Shown piece by piece: positions 14,468 through 22,170 of a stretch of DNA of 38,447 bases (the first letter of the stretch is position 1; every line of letters begins with the position of its first letter). The notes beneath the pieces were generated by a model that was not told where the DNA came from, made no database searches, and saw only the letters and a program-made list of their open reading frames with translations. Made by a program: the position numbers and the translations under genes. The DNA comes from Catenulisporales bacterium (GTDB lineage Bacteria > Actinomycetota > Actinomycetes > Streptomycetales > Catenulisporaceae). The DNA lies in the NCBI GenBank assembly GCA_019510485.1, contig JAEKKI010000147.1, positions 1 through 38,447 of the forward strand, in the 5' to 3' direction.

Positions 14468-16254
14468 CCGAGCTGGTGGCCGAGCTGGCGGGGAAGCAGC
14501 TGACGGCTGAGAAGTTGGAAGTGCTGGACGGCGCCAGGGGCGCCGGGAAGACGGACGGTGGGGGTGAGGCAGGCATGGTGACGACGCAGCGAGGCTCGGC
14601 CTCTGCACTCGATTCCTGTGGGACGACGGCGCTGCTGGCGTTCGTCGGCGCGGGCCCCGGCGACCCCGAGCTGCTGACCCTGCGCGCGGTCGCGCTGTTG
14701 CAGGGGGCTGACGTGGTGGCCGCCGAGGCGGGACTGGTGGAGCGGCTCCGCAAGCACATCAATCCCGGGGCCCGGATCGTGCCGGTGGTCGAGGCCGAGC
14801 GCGGCGAGCTCGGCGAGCTCGGCGACGCCACGGTCCTGATGACCCCGGCCTCGCGGATGAAGAACCTGCTGGCCGAGGTCGCCGAGGGCCGGCGCGTGGT
14901 GCGCCTGGCCTCCGGCGACCCGGGCCTGTCCGGGGTGGTGGCGGCCGAGGCCGCGCTGTGCGCCAAGTCCGGCGTGGTCTACGAGATCGTGCCGGGGGTG
15001 GCGGTCTCCACGGCGGTGCCGCTGTACGCCGGCATCCCGCTGGGGCGCTCCTCCGGACAGGGCGGCGTGCGGATCCGGTCGCTGGCCGATGTCGCCGACT
15101 CCGCCGGCAAGCCCGGCACGGGCCCGCTGCACCCGCACGAGACCCTGGTGATGGTGGGCCCGGCGCACCTGCTGGAAGCCGCCGCCGCCGCGTTGCAGGC
15201 CACCGGCCTGGCCAAGGCCGGCACCCCGGTCGCCGTCACCGCCGACGGCTCGCTCACCACCCAGCGCACCGTGGTCTCCACTGTGGCCCGGGTCGCGATC
15301 GAGGCGTCCGCGCTGATCGCGGCCGGCGGCGAGGTGGTGGTCGTGGTCGGCGCCGCGGTCGCCGACCGGGCCGCGCTTTCCTGGTACGAGACCAAGCCGC
15401 TGTTCGGCTGGAAGGTCCTGGTCCCGCGCACCAAGGAACAGGCCGAGGGCCTGTCGAACCGGCTGAGCGGCTACGGCGCGGTCTCGCACGAGGTGCCGAC
15501 CATCGCCGTGGAGCCGCCGCGCACCCCGCAGCAGATGGAGCGCGCGGTCAAGGGCCTGGTCACCGGCCGCTACGAGTGGGTGGCCTTCACGTCGCAGAAC
15601 GCTGTGAAGGCCATCCGCGAGAAGTTCGAGGAGTACGGCCTGGACGCCCGCGCCTTCGCCGGCATAAAGGTCGCGGCGGTCGGCGAGGCCACGGCCGCGG
15701 CCCTGGTGGCCTTCGGGGTGCAGCCGGACCTGGTGCCCTCCGGCGAGCAGTCGGCCGCCGGCCTGCTGGAGGACTTCCCGGCCTACGACCCGGTCTTCGA
15801 CCCGATCGAGCGGGTCTTCCTGCCGCGCGCCGACATCGCCACCGACACCCTGATCGCCGGCCTGATCGAGCTGGGCTGGGAGGTCGACGACGTCACCGCC
15901 TACCGGACGGTGCGCGCCGCGCCGCCGCCGGCCGAGGTCCGCGAGGCGATCAAGGGCGGCGGCTTCGACGCCGTGCTGTTCACGTCGTCCTCCACGGTCC
16001 GCAATCTGGTCGGCATCGCCGGCAAGCCGCACGCGGCCACCGTGATCGCCTGTATCGGCCCGCAGACCGCGAAGACCGCCGAGGAGCACGGGCTGCGCGT
16101 CGACGTCCTGGCACCATCCGCGTCGGCCACGGCGCTGGCCGACGCCCTGGCGGCGTTCGGCGAGTCCCGGCGGCTGTCGGCGCTGGCGGCCGGCGAGCCG
16201 GTGTACCGGCCCTCGGAACGCCGGCCGGGCGGCCGACGGCGCTCAGCACGCTGA
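14464..16254 (+). CDS. hemD: Fused uroporphyrinogen-III C-methyltransferase-like / uroporphyrinogen-III synthase
   Basis: A 596-residue two-domain protein. Residues 1-57 are a variable lead. About 58-315 form a SUMT/CobA-like methyltransferase fold beginning FVGAGPGDPELLTLRAV. About 316-575 form uroporphyrinogen-III synthase (HemD), with the conserved blocks WVAFTSQNAVKAIREKFEEY, FLPRADIATDTL, VDDVTAYRTV and VLFTSSSTVRNLVG. HemD closes and inverts ring D to make uroporphyrinogen III. The methyltransferase half is degenerate: the usual GGDPFxxGRGGEE reads SGDPGLSGVVAAE, and the tyrosine of the YDRLV motif and the THR motif are absent. I recall a similarly altered domain in the Streptomyces protein. 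SAM-dependent methylation may therefore be lost, with HemD as the real activity. The ATG overlaps hemC by 4 bp. Confidence 0.93.
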   Translation: MTELVAELAGKQLTAEKLEVLDGARGAGKTDGGGEAGMVTTQRGSASALDSCGTTALLAFVGAGPGDPELLTLRAVALLQGADVVAAEAGLVERLRKHINPGARIVPVVEAERGELGELGDATVLMTPASRMKNLLAEVAEGRRVVRLASGDPGLSGVVAAEAALCAKSGVVYEIVPGVAVSTAVPLYAGIPLGRSSGQGGVRIRSLADVADSAGKPGTGPLHPHETLVMVGPAHLLEAAAAALQATGLAKAGTPVAVTADGSLTTQRTVVSTVARVAIEASALIAAGGEVVVVVGAAVADRAALSWYETKPLFGWKVLVPRTKEQAEGLSNRLSGYGAVSHEVPTIAVEPPRTPQQMERAVKGLVTGRYEWVAFTSQNAVKAIREKFEEYGLDARAFAGIKVAAVGEATAAALVAFGVQPDLVPSGEQSAAGLLEDFPAYDPVFDPIERVFLPRADIATDTLIAGLIELGWEVDDVTAYRTVRAAPPPAEVREAIKGGGFDAVLFTSSSTVRNLVGIAGKPHAATVIACIGPQTAKTAEEHGLRVDVLAPSASATALADALAAFGESRRLSALAAGEPVYRPSERRPGGRRRSAR

Positions 16255-16339
16255 GTCGTGCCGAACGAAGCAGGGCCGCGGAATCCGCGGAATCCGCCGA
16301 TGAGTTGCGGCCACCGGCGGGAAGTGGTCGGGTAGTCGC

Positions 16340-16798
16340 ATGAGCAGTGGCTTCGCCGACGACGTGTACCTGCCGCAACCGGACACGGACGCCCAGGACC
16401 CGATCGAGCAGTTGGACGGCTCCGACACGCTCATCGCGGGTCCGGAGTTGGTGGACACCGGCTACTCGCCGCCGGAGCGGCCGATGGCGCTGCGTGATGC
16501 GGAGACTCTCGACGAGCGCCTGGCCGAGGAACTCCCGGACGACCAGGGCCCGCCGGAGGACTGGGACGGCATCGGCGACCACGCCGGCAACGACGGCGAG
16601 CCCCTGGACGATCAGGTCGGCGGCCGCCGCTCCGGCCGGCTGGTGGCACCGGACGAGGGCGCGCACTCCGGCGGCAACGCCGACCTCGCGGCTTGGGACG
16701 CCGGGATCGACGGCGGCGCGGCTTCCGCCGAGGAGGCTGCCATGCACATCGTCGACGAGGAGGAACTCGCGGCGGAGTTCGACGAGGCCTTCGACTGA
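16340..16798 (+). CDS. DUF5709 domain protein
   Basis: A 152-residue acidic protein with no membrane helix or signal. The C-terminal half carries the pattern I associate with DUF5709: RRSGRLVAPDEGAHSGGNAD (about 94-113), WDAGIDGGAASAEEAAMHIV (about 118-137) and an acidic end. Its function is unknown. It lies 85 bp after hemD and 75 bp before hemB on the same strand, so it may be read through from the hem operon. The preceding gap has a small direct repeat (GCGGAATCC twice, near 16279-16296) and no good ribosome binding site. The low hydrophobicity and many Asp/Glu/Gly residues suggest a largely disordered protein. Confidence 0.8.
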   Translation: MSSGFADDVYLPQPDTDAQDPIEQLDGSDTLIAGPELVDTGYSPPERPMALRDAETLDERLAEELPDDQGPPEDWDGIGDHAGNDGEPLDDQVGGRRSGRLVAPDEGAHSGGNADLAAWDAGIDGGAASAEEAAMHIVDEEELAAEFDEAFD

Positions 16799-16860
16799 CG
16801 CCGACCGGCTGATGGGACAGGGGATTCCCGCCCGGCGTCCCGTAGCCAAAACGGCGCGAG

Positions 16861-16873
16861 TACCCTCAAATCC
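16861..16873 (+). promoter_or_regulatory. Candidate leaderless -10 element of hemB
   Basis: TACCCT (16861-16866) ends seven nt before the hemB ATG at 16874, and no Shine-Dalgarno sequence intervenes. hemB therefore probably has its own promoter apart from rex-hemACD. Confidence 0.5.
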
Positions 16874-17845
16874 ATGAGCTATCCGCTTCACCGTCCGCGC
16901 CGTCTGCGCACCACTCCCGCCATGCGGCGCCTCGTCGCGCAGACCCGGCTGCACCCGGCCGACTTCATCCTGCCGCTGTTCATCAAGGAGACGGTGGAGG
17001 AGCCGACGCCGATCGCCTCCATGCCCGGAGTACTGCAGCACACCCTGTCCTCGGCGCGTAAAGCGGCCGCTGAGGCGGTGGCCGACGGCGTCGGCGGCGT
17101 GATGCTCTACGCGGTGCCCGCGGTGAAGGACGCGCGCGGCTCGGCCGGCACGGACCCGGACGGCATCCTGCAGCGCGCACTCGCCGAAGTGCGCGCCGAA
17201 GTCGGGGACGCGACCGTGGTGATGTCCGACCTCTGTCTGGACGAGTTCACCGATCACGGGCACTGCGGGGTGTTGCGCGCGGACGGATCGGTCGACAACG
17301 ACGCCACCTTGGAGCGGTACGCCGAGATGGCCGTGCGGCAGGCCGAGGCCGGGGCGCACATGCTCGGCACGAGCGGGATGATGGACGGACAGGTGGGATT
17401 CGTCCGGCGGGCCCTGGACGCCGCCGGGTTCCAGGACACTGCGATCCTGGCCTATTCGGCCAAGTACGCCAGCGCCTTCTACGGGCCGTTCCGGGACGCC
17501 GTCGAGTCGAGCCTCCAGGGCGATCGCCGCACCTATCAGCAGGATCCCGCCAACGCGCTCGAATCCCTGCGGGAGGTCCGCCTCGACGTCGAGGAGGGCG
17601 CGGACATGGTGATGGTGAAGCCGGCCCTGTCCTATCTCGACATCGTGCGGCAGGTCGCCGACCTGGTCGACGTGCCGGTGGCCGCCTACCAGGTGTCCGG
17701 CGAGTACGCGATGGTCGAGGCAGCGGCCGCCAACGGGTGGCTGGACCGGGAACGCACCATCCTGGAGACGCTGACCTCGGTGCGCCGGGCCGGCGCCACC
17801 TCGATCCTCACCTACTGGGCCGCCGAGGTGGCACGTGCGCTTTAG
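16874..17845 (+). CDS. hemB: Delta-aminolevulinic acid dehydratase (porphobilinogen synthase)
   Basis: A 323-residue enzyme that condenses two 5-aminolevulinate molecules to porphobilinogen. The two active-site lysines are K197 ([15 protein letters not shown]) and K249 ([11 protein letters not shown]). The metal loop reads [17 protein letters not shown], giving C121, D123 and C131. Zinc enzymes have three cysteines here, so this is a mixed Cys-Asp-Cys site, perhaps using another metal or weaker zinc. The substrate-side loop [13 protein letters not shown] shows Gly where SDMMDGR is common. Length is normal. It completes the block hemA, hemC, hemD, hemB, leading to uroporphyrinogen III. The gene appears leaderless. 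Confidence 0.96.
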   Translation: MSYPLHRPRRLRTTPAMRRLVAQTRLHPADFILPLFIKETVEEPTPIASMPGVLQHTLSSARKAAAEAVADGVGGVMLYAVPAVKDARGSAGTDPDGILQRALAEVRAEVGDATVVMSDLCLDEFTDHGHCGVLRADGSVDNDATLERYAEMAVRQAEAGAHMLGTSGMMDGQVGFVRRALDAAGFQDTAILAYSAKYASAFYGPFRDAVESSLQGDRRTYQQDPANALESLREVRLDVEEGADMVMVKPALSYLDIVRQVADLVDVPVAAYQVSGEYAMVEAAAANGWLDRERTILETLTSVRRAGATSILTYWAAEVARAL

Positions 17846-18301
17846 CACCGGCGGACAACGGGAATAAAGACCCTTCTGCGAACTCCCGCATCCCTTGCCG
17901 TGCCCTTGTCGTGGCCGGGCGGGCCGGTACGGGAGTTCGGCGCTTTCTCGATCCCGGCATTCCCGATAGCAACTACTGAATATAAAGGGCATCTAGTCGC
18001 ATGCCGACTGGGCTGGGGAAATGAAGATGGGATCTTGAAAAACGCCTCATTCGCCACGGGGATGTCGATCTTGTTAAGTCCTCCTGACATGGGGTCATAG
18101 CATGGATCGCCGCCTTTCCATAGCGATTTCGTTGCCGATCCGTGATCGCTTTTCCCCATACCTTGGGCCACTGTATGCAGCAGTGGTCGTGAGCCACCCT
18201 CCGGCGCCACTGCCCCGTCATCTGTCGCTGTCGGCTGCGCTCACAACCGCGACCGGCCCGGATCCACACACCGAGCCGGATCCATCGATGGGGAGGGCTT
18301 G
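17846..18301. other. Intergenic region before the first peptide-ABC operon
   Basis: 456 bp with no supportable gene. It is clearly more AT-rich than its neighbours, especially about 17965-18110, and should contain the promoter of the ABC operon; TTGTTA at 18071-18076 is a weak -35 candidate. A long-armed inverted repeat lies at 17879-17939. No RNA gene was recognised. Confidence 0.6.
17879..17939. repeat. Inverted repeat after hemB
   Basis: CGAACTCCCG (17879-17888) is exactly complementary to CGGGAGTTCG (17930-17939). The 41-nt interior is GC-rich and can fold further (GGCCGG/CCGGGC segments). It starts 34 bp past the hemB stop, so a structured terminator or a small structured RNA is possible. 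Confidence 0.55.
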
Positions 18302-20242
18302 ATGGCCGTCAGCAATACCCGAAGGTTCGTGGCGATGGTGGGTGTCCTCGCCTCCATCTCAGCCGCCGCCGCCTGCGGCAGCAGCAAGTCCAGCGGACCG
18401 AAGAACAACAACATCACGAGCAGTAGCTCTGCTGCCGCGCCGTCCAGCTCGGGTCCGGCGGCGAAGCCGGGCGGGGTCGCCCGGGTGGCCGAGTGGCCGG
18501 CCGGGTCCAGCCCGGACGCGATCTGGCCGTTCATGTCGATCGACCAGCTCAGCACCCAGAACGCCGGCCAGTTCCAGTACTTCTTCTACCGGCCGCTGTA
18601 CTTCGTCGGCCTGAACGACAAGCTCGCCGTCAACTACGACATGGGGCCGGCCGACAAGCCGACCTGGAGCGCCGACGGCAAGACCATCACCGTCCCCCTG
18701 AAGTCCAGCTGGAAGTGGAGCAACGGGGAGCAGGTCACCGGTCAGGACGTCCAGTTCTGGCTGAACATGATGAAGGCCGACAAGGACAACCTGGGCTACT
18801 ACAGCCCGCCGAACGACGTGGTCGGCGTGAAGTACCTGCCGGACAACATCGTGGCGAGCAAGGTGACCGACTCCAGCATCGAGCTCACCTTCGACCAGGC
18901 CTACAGCCAGGACTACATCGTCGGCAACGCCCTGCAGACGGTGACCCCGATGCCGCTGGCCTGGGACGTCACCGACGACAAGGGCACCAAGGGCAAGTGC
19001 TCCACCGACACCCTGGACTCCCCGACCCTGAAGGCCGACTGCGACGCGGTGTGGAAGTACATGTCCGCGGCGGGCAAGGACGTCAAGACCTTCGCCAGCA
19101 ACCCGCTGTGGAAGATCGTCGACGGCCCCTGGGTCCTGAAGGACTTCAACGCCACCAGCGGCGCGTACTCGATCGCCAAGAACGACAAGTTCGGCGGTGA
19201 GCACAAGCCGTACCTGGACGAGGTCGACTTCGTCTCCTACACCGGCCCGGACGCCGAGTGGAAGGACCTGCAGGCCGGGTCCAGCCAGGCCAACGCGCTG
19301 CAGCTGGGCGTGTACCCCAGCGCCGACACGCCGCAGTACAACCCGAGCGACATCCAGAAGGGCAACCCGCTGGCGTCGGCCGGATACAACCTCGAGAAGG
19401 GCGCGCTGCTCGACTCGATCAGCTACTACCAGGTGAACTTCGGCTCCAAGGCCCACGGCACCCTGTTCAAGCAGCCCTACTTCACCAAGGTGCTGCAGGA
19501 CGAGATGGACCAGCAGGGCGCCATCGACGGCCCGTACAAGGGCTGGGGCTACAAGACCACCGGCGTCGTCCCCGGCTCGCCGGACGGCAACCCGCTGTCC
19601 CCGCAGGCGAAGGCCGCCGCGGCCAAGTACGACCCGGCCGAGGCCAAGCAGCTGATGACCCAGCACGGCTGGGACCTGTCGACCTCCCCGGCGACCTGCA
19701 AGAGCCCGGGTACCGGCGACACCCAGTGCGGCGCGGGCATCAACGCCGGCGACAAGGCGGAGTTCACGCTCGAATACCCCTCGGCGCACCCGGCGCTGGA
19801 CACGGTGATGTCCGCGTACAAGGACGCCGCGGCCAAGGCCGGTGTGAAGATCACGGTCACCACCAAGACCCAGAACACGCTGGGCAGCGAGCTGGTCGCG
19901 TGCTCCCCGGACAAGCCGGCCGGCTGCCAGTGGGACGCGATCCTGTACGGCGGCTGGGTGTTCTCCCTGCTGCCGACCGCCGACTCGTTGCTGACCACCG
20001 GCGCCGGGTCGAACATCTACGGGTTCTCCGACCCCAAGTTCGACGCCGCCGTGGCCAAGACGGTCAAGAGCAGCGACCCGCAGGCGTGGTACGACTACGA
20101 GGCCTACGCGGCGTCCATCTCCCTGCCGCTGATCTGGATGCACAACAACGTCTGGGTCTGGGCCGTGGCGAAGAACTTCCACGACTCCGGTCAGGACGCC
20201 TTCCAGGGCTTCGAGCCTGAGTTCTGGTACTACACCCAGTGA
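18302..20242 (+). CDS. Peptide ABC transporter substrate-binding lipoprotein (SBP family 5), operon 1
   Basis: A 646-residue extracellular solute-binding protein. The signal segment ends AAAACGSS with C25 as the likely lipid-anchored cysteine; the lipobox is weak (Ala at -3). A short Ser-rich linker follows. The body has family-5 hallmarks: the FRPLYFVG region, SADGKTITVPLKSSWKWSNG (transport-domain start), and late WDAILYGGW and LPLIWMHNN. It captures oligopeptides, or in some members nickel, sugars or opines, and delivers them to the DppBC-like permeases downstream. ATG 18302 has GGGGAGGG just upstream and is preferred over the TTG one codon earlier. A strong hairpin separates it from the permease gene. 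Confidence 0.93.
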   Translation: MAVSNTRRFVAMVGVLASISAAAACGSSKSSGPKNNNITSSSSAAAPSSSGPAAKPGGVARVAEWPAGSSPDAIWPFMSIDQLSTQNAGQFQYFFYRPLYFVGLNDKLAVNYDMGPADKPTWSADGKTITVPLKSSWKWSNGEQVTGQDVQFWLNMMKADKDNLGYYSPPNDVVGVKYLPDNIVASKVTDSSIELTFDQAYSQDYIVGNALQTVTPMPLAWDVTDDKGTKGKCSTDTLDSPTLKADCDAVWKYMSAAGKDVKTFASNPLWKIVDGPWVLKDFNATSGAYSIAKNDKFGGEHKPYLDEVDFVSYTGPDAEWKDLQAGSSQANALQLGVYPSADTPQYNPSDIQKGNPLASAGYNLEKGALLDSISYYQVNFGSKAHGTLFKQPYFTKVLQDEMDQQGAIDGPYKGWGYKTTGVVPGSPDGNPLSPQAKAAAAKYDPAEAKQLMTQHGWDLSTSPATCKSPGTGDTQCGAGINAGDKAEFTLEYPSAHPALDTVMSAYKDAAAKAGVKITVTTKTQNTLGSELVACSPDKPAGCQWDAILYGGWVFSLLPTADSLLTTGAGSNIYGFSDPKFDAAVAKTVKSSDPQAWYDYEAYAASISLPLIWMHNNVWVWAVAKNFHDSGQDAFQGFEPEFWYYTQ

Positions 20243-20256
20243 TCCAGCGCACGAAC

Positions 20257-20290
20257 GTCACCGCGACCCCCGGCGGGGGGTCGCGGTGAC
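20257..20290 (+). promoter_or_regulatory. Intercistronic hairpin covering the permease start codon
   Basis: GTCACCGCGACCCCC (20257-20271) pairs perfectly with GGGGGTCGCGGTGAC (20276-20290) around a 4-nt loop. The right arm contains both the G-rich ribosome binding site and the GTG start (20286-20288) of the permease. The hairpin lies 15 bp after the SBP stop. It can protect SBP mRNA and reduce permease translation or transcription. Confidence 0.85.
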
Positions 20291-21230
20291 CGCCTACCTG
20301 ATCCGCCGAACGCTGCAGTCGATCGCGACGCTGTTCATCGTCTCGCTCGCCACCTTCGGCCTGTTGCACTTGATGCCCAACGGCGTCGTCCGCGGGATGC
20401 TCGGGCAGCGGGCCACCCCCCAGCAGATCGCCTACGTGACCCACAAGCTGGGCCTGGACAAGCACATCTGGGACCAGTACTGGATCTGGATCAAGAACCT
20501 GCTGCACGGCGACCTGGGCACCAGCTATATCCGCAACCAGTCGGTCGACAACCTGGTCAAGGAGACGCTGGGCCAGTCCGCGTACCTGGTCGGCCTGGCA
20601 CTGCTGCTCACGATCGTGCTCGCGGTGCCGATCGGGGTGCTGCAGGCCACGCGCCGCAACACCGTCACCGACTACACCATCACGACCCTGTCGTTCATCG
20701 GCTACGCGGTCCCGGTGTTCTTCATCGGCGTCATCCTGCGCGACATCTTCCAGGTGAAGCTGCACTGGATCCCGACCGCGAACCAGATCGACTCCTTCAG
20801 CTCCGCCTTCGGGCAGCCCGAGCAGATGGTCCTGCCGGTGGGGACGCTCGTGATCGGCCTGGTCGCCGGCTACAGCCGCTATATGCGCTCGGCCATGCTG
20901 GACGAGCTCACCCAGGACTACGTCCGCACGGCCATCGCCAAGGGCGCGACCAAGCGCCGCGTGCTCTACCGGCACGTACTGCGCAACGCACTGATCCCGA
21001 TGGCGACCCTCGTCGGGCTGTCGCTGCCCGGTCTGGTGGGCGGCGCGCTGCTGGTGGAGCAGATCTTCAACATCCAGGGCATCGGTCTGCTGACGATCAA
21101 CGCCGCGCAGCAGAACGACTTCGTCGTCGTGCTGGGCACCACTATGCTGACCGCGCTGGTGACGGTGCTCGGCTCGCTGGTGGCCGACATCTCCTACGCG
21201 GCCCTGGACCCGCGAGTGAGGCTCACGTAA
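20286..21230 (+). CDS. Peptide ABC transporter permease, DppB/OppB-like, operon 1
   Basis: A 314-residue inner permease. An N-terminal helix lies in LQSIATLFIVSLATFGLLHL, followed by the extracytoplasmic segment usual for DppB, and five more helices in the BPD_transp_1 domain. The ATPase-coupling EAA loop is YVRTAIAKGATKRRVLYRHV followed by LRNALIP (about 219-245). The end DPRVRLT is typical of DppB/OppB. GTG 20286 is inside the hairpin described separately. The stop codon (TAA 21228-21230) is immediately followed by the start of the second permease, so the pair is translated together. Confidence 0.94.
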   Translation: MTAYLIRRTLQSIATLFIVSLATFGLLHLMPNGVVRGMLGQRATPQQIAYVTHKLGLDKHIWDQYWIWIKNLLHGDLGTSYIRNQSVDNLVKETLGQSAYLVGLALLLTIVLAVPIGVLQATRRNTVTDYTITTLSFIGYAVPVFFIGVILRDIFQVKLHWIPTANQIDSFSSAFGQPEQMVLPVGTLVIGLVAGYSRYMRSAMLDELTQDYVRTAIAKGATKRRVLYRHVLRNALIPMATLVGLSLPGLVGGALLVEQIFNIQGIGLLTINAAQQNDFVVVLGTTMLTALVTVLGSLVADISYAALDPRVRLT

Positions 21231-22163
21231 ATGGTCATGTCTCCCGCCTTCCCCGAGCAGGGCGATCCCACGATCCCCACGGATCAGATGCTGGGCCTGG
21301 CGCCGGCCGAGAAGCCCCGCTCGATGTTCCGGCGCGGCCTGGAGGTCTTCGTCGAGAACAAGCTCGCCGTCGTCGCCGTCGGCGTGCTGGTCTTCTACGT
21401 CCTGTTCTGCTTCTTCGGGCCGCTGTTCTACCACGGCAACACCACCGACGTGCAGATGGGCGAGATCACGCTGCCCCCGGGCGCCGGGCACCCGCTGGGC
21501 ACCGACAAGGACGGCATCGACGAGCTCGGCAAGATGATGCGGGCCGGGCAGATCACGCTGGAGATCGGCATCACCTCCGGGCTCCTGGCCTCGGTGATCG
21601 GCATGCTCTACGGCGCGGTCGCCGGCTACGTCGGCGGCTGGATCGACGCGGTGATGATGCGCGCCATCGACGCGCTGATGTCCATCCCGATCATCTTCGC
21701 CCTGATCTACCTGTCGGCCACCCGCGGCCGCACCAAGACCGTCTTCATCCTGGCCATCGCGCTCACCAGCTGGTTCAGCCTGACCCGGCTGACCCGCGGC
21801 GACACCCTGACCATCAAGGTGCGCGACTATGTGGCGGCCTGCCGGATGATGGGCGGGCGGAACCTGCGGATCATCGTCCGGCACATCCTGCCGAACACCA
21901 TCGGCACCACGATCGTCAACACCTCGCTGACCATCGCCAACTCGGTGTTCGCGCTGTCGGTCCTGAGCTACATCGGCCTGGGCCTGCAGGCGCCGGAGGA
22001 CGACTGGGGCGGCATGTTCGCCACCGGGTCAAGCTACCTGGACCAGAACTACTGGTGGATGATCTATCCGCCGGGCATCTCCATCGTCCTGATCATCATC
22101 TCCTGCAACTTCATCGGCGACGCACTGCGTGACGCCTTCGAGACCCGGCTCCAGAAGCGGTGA
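21231..22163 (+). CDS. Peptide ABC transporter permease, DppC/OppC-like, operon 1
   Basis: A 310-residue permease, the DppC partner. It has the N-terminal cytoplasmic OppC_N lead (RRGLEVFVENKLAVVAVGVL), a first helix, the extracytoplasmic motif HPLGTDKDGIDEL, and five further helices. The EAA loop is YVAACRMMGGRNLRIIVRHI followed by LPNTIG (about 200-225). The C-terminus GDALRDAFETRLQKR is typical. The ATG at 21231 touches the preceding stop; ATG 21237 is an in-frame alternative. The ATPase gene begins 8 bp downstream. Confidence 0.94.
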   Translation: MVMSPAFPEQGDPTIPTDQMLGLAPAEKPRSMFRRGLEVFVENKLAVVAVGVLVFYVLFCFFGPLFYHGNTTDVQMGEITLPPGAGHPLGTDKDGIDELGKMMRAGQITLEIGITSGLLASVIGMLYGAVAGYVGGWIDAVMMRAIDALMSIPIIFALIYLSATRGRTKTVFILAIALTSWFSLTRLTRGDTLTIKVRDYVAACRMMGGRNLRIIVRHILPNTIGTTIVNTSLTIANSVFALSVLSYIGLGLQAPEDDWGGMFATGSSYLDQNYWWMIYPPGISIVLIIISCNFIGDALRDAFETRLQKR

Positions 22164-22170
22164 GGCGGCC

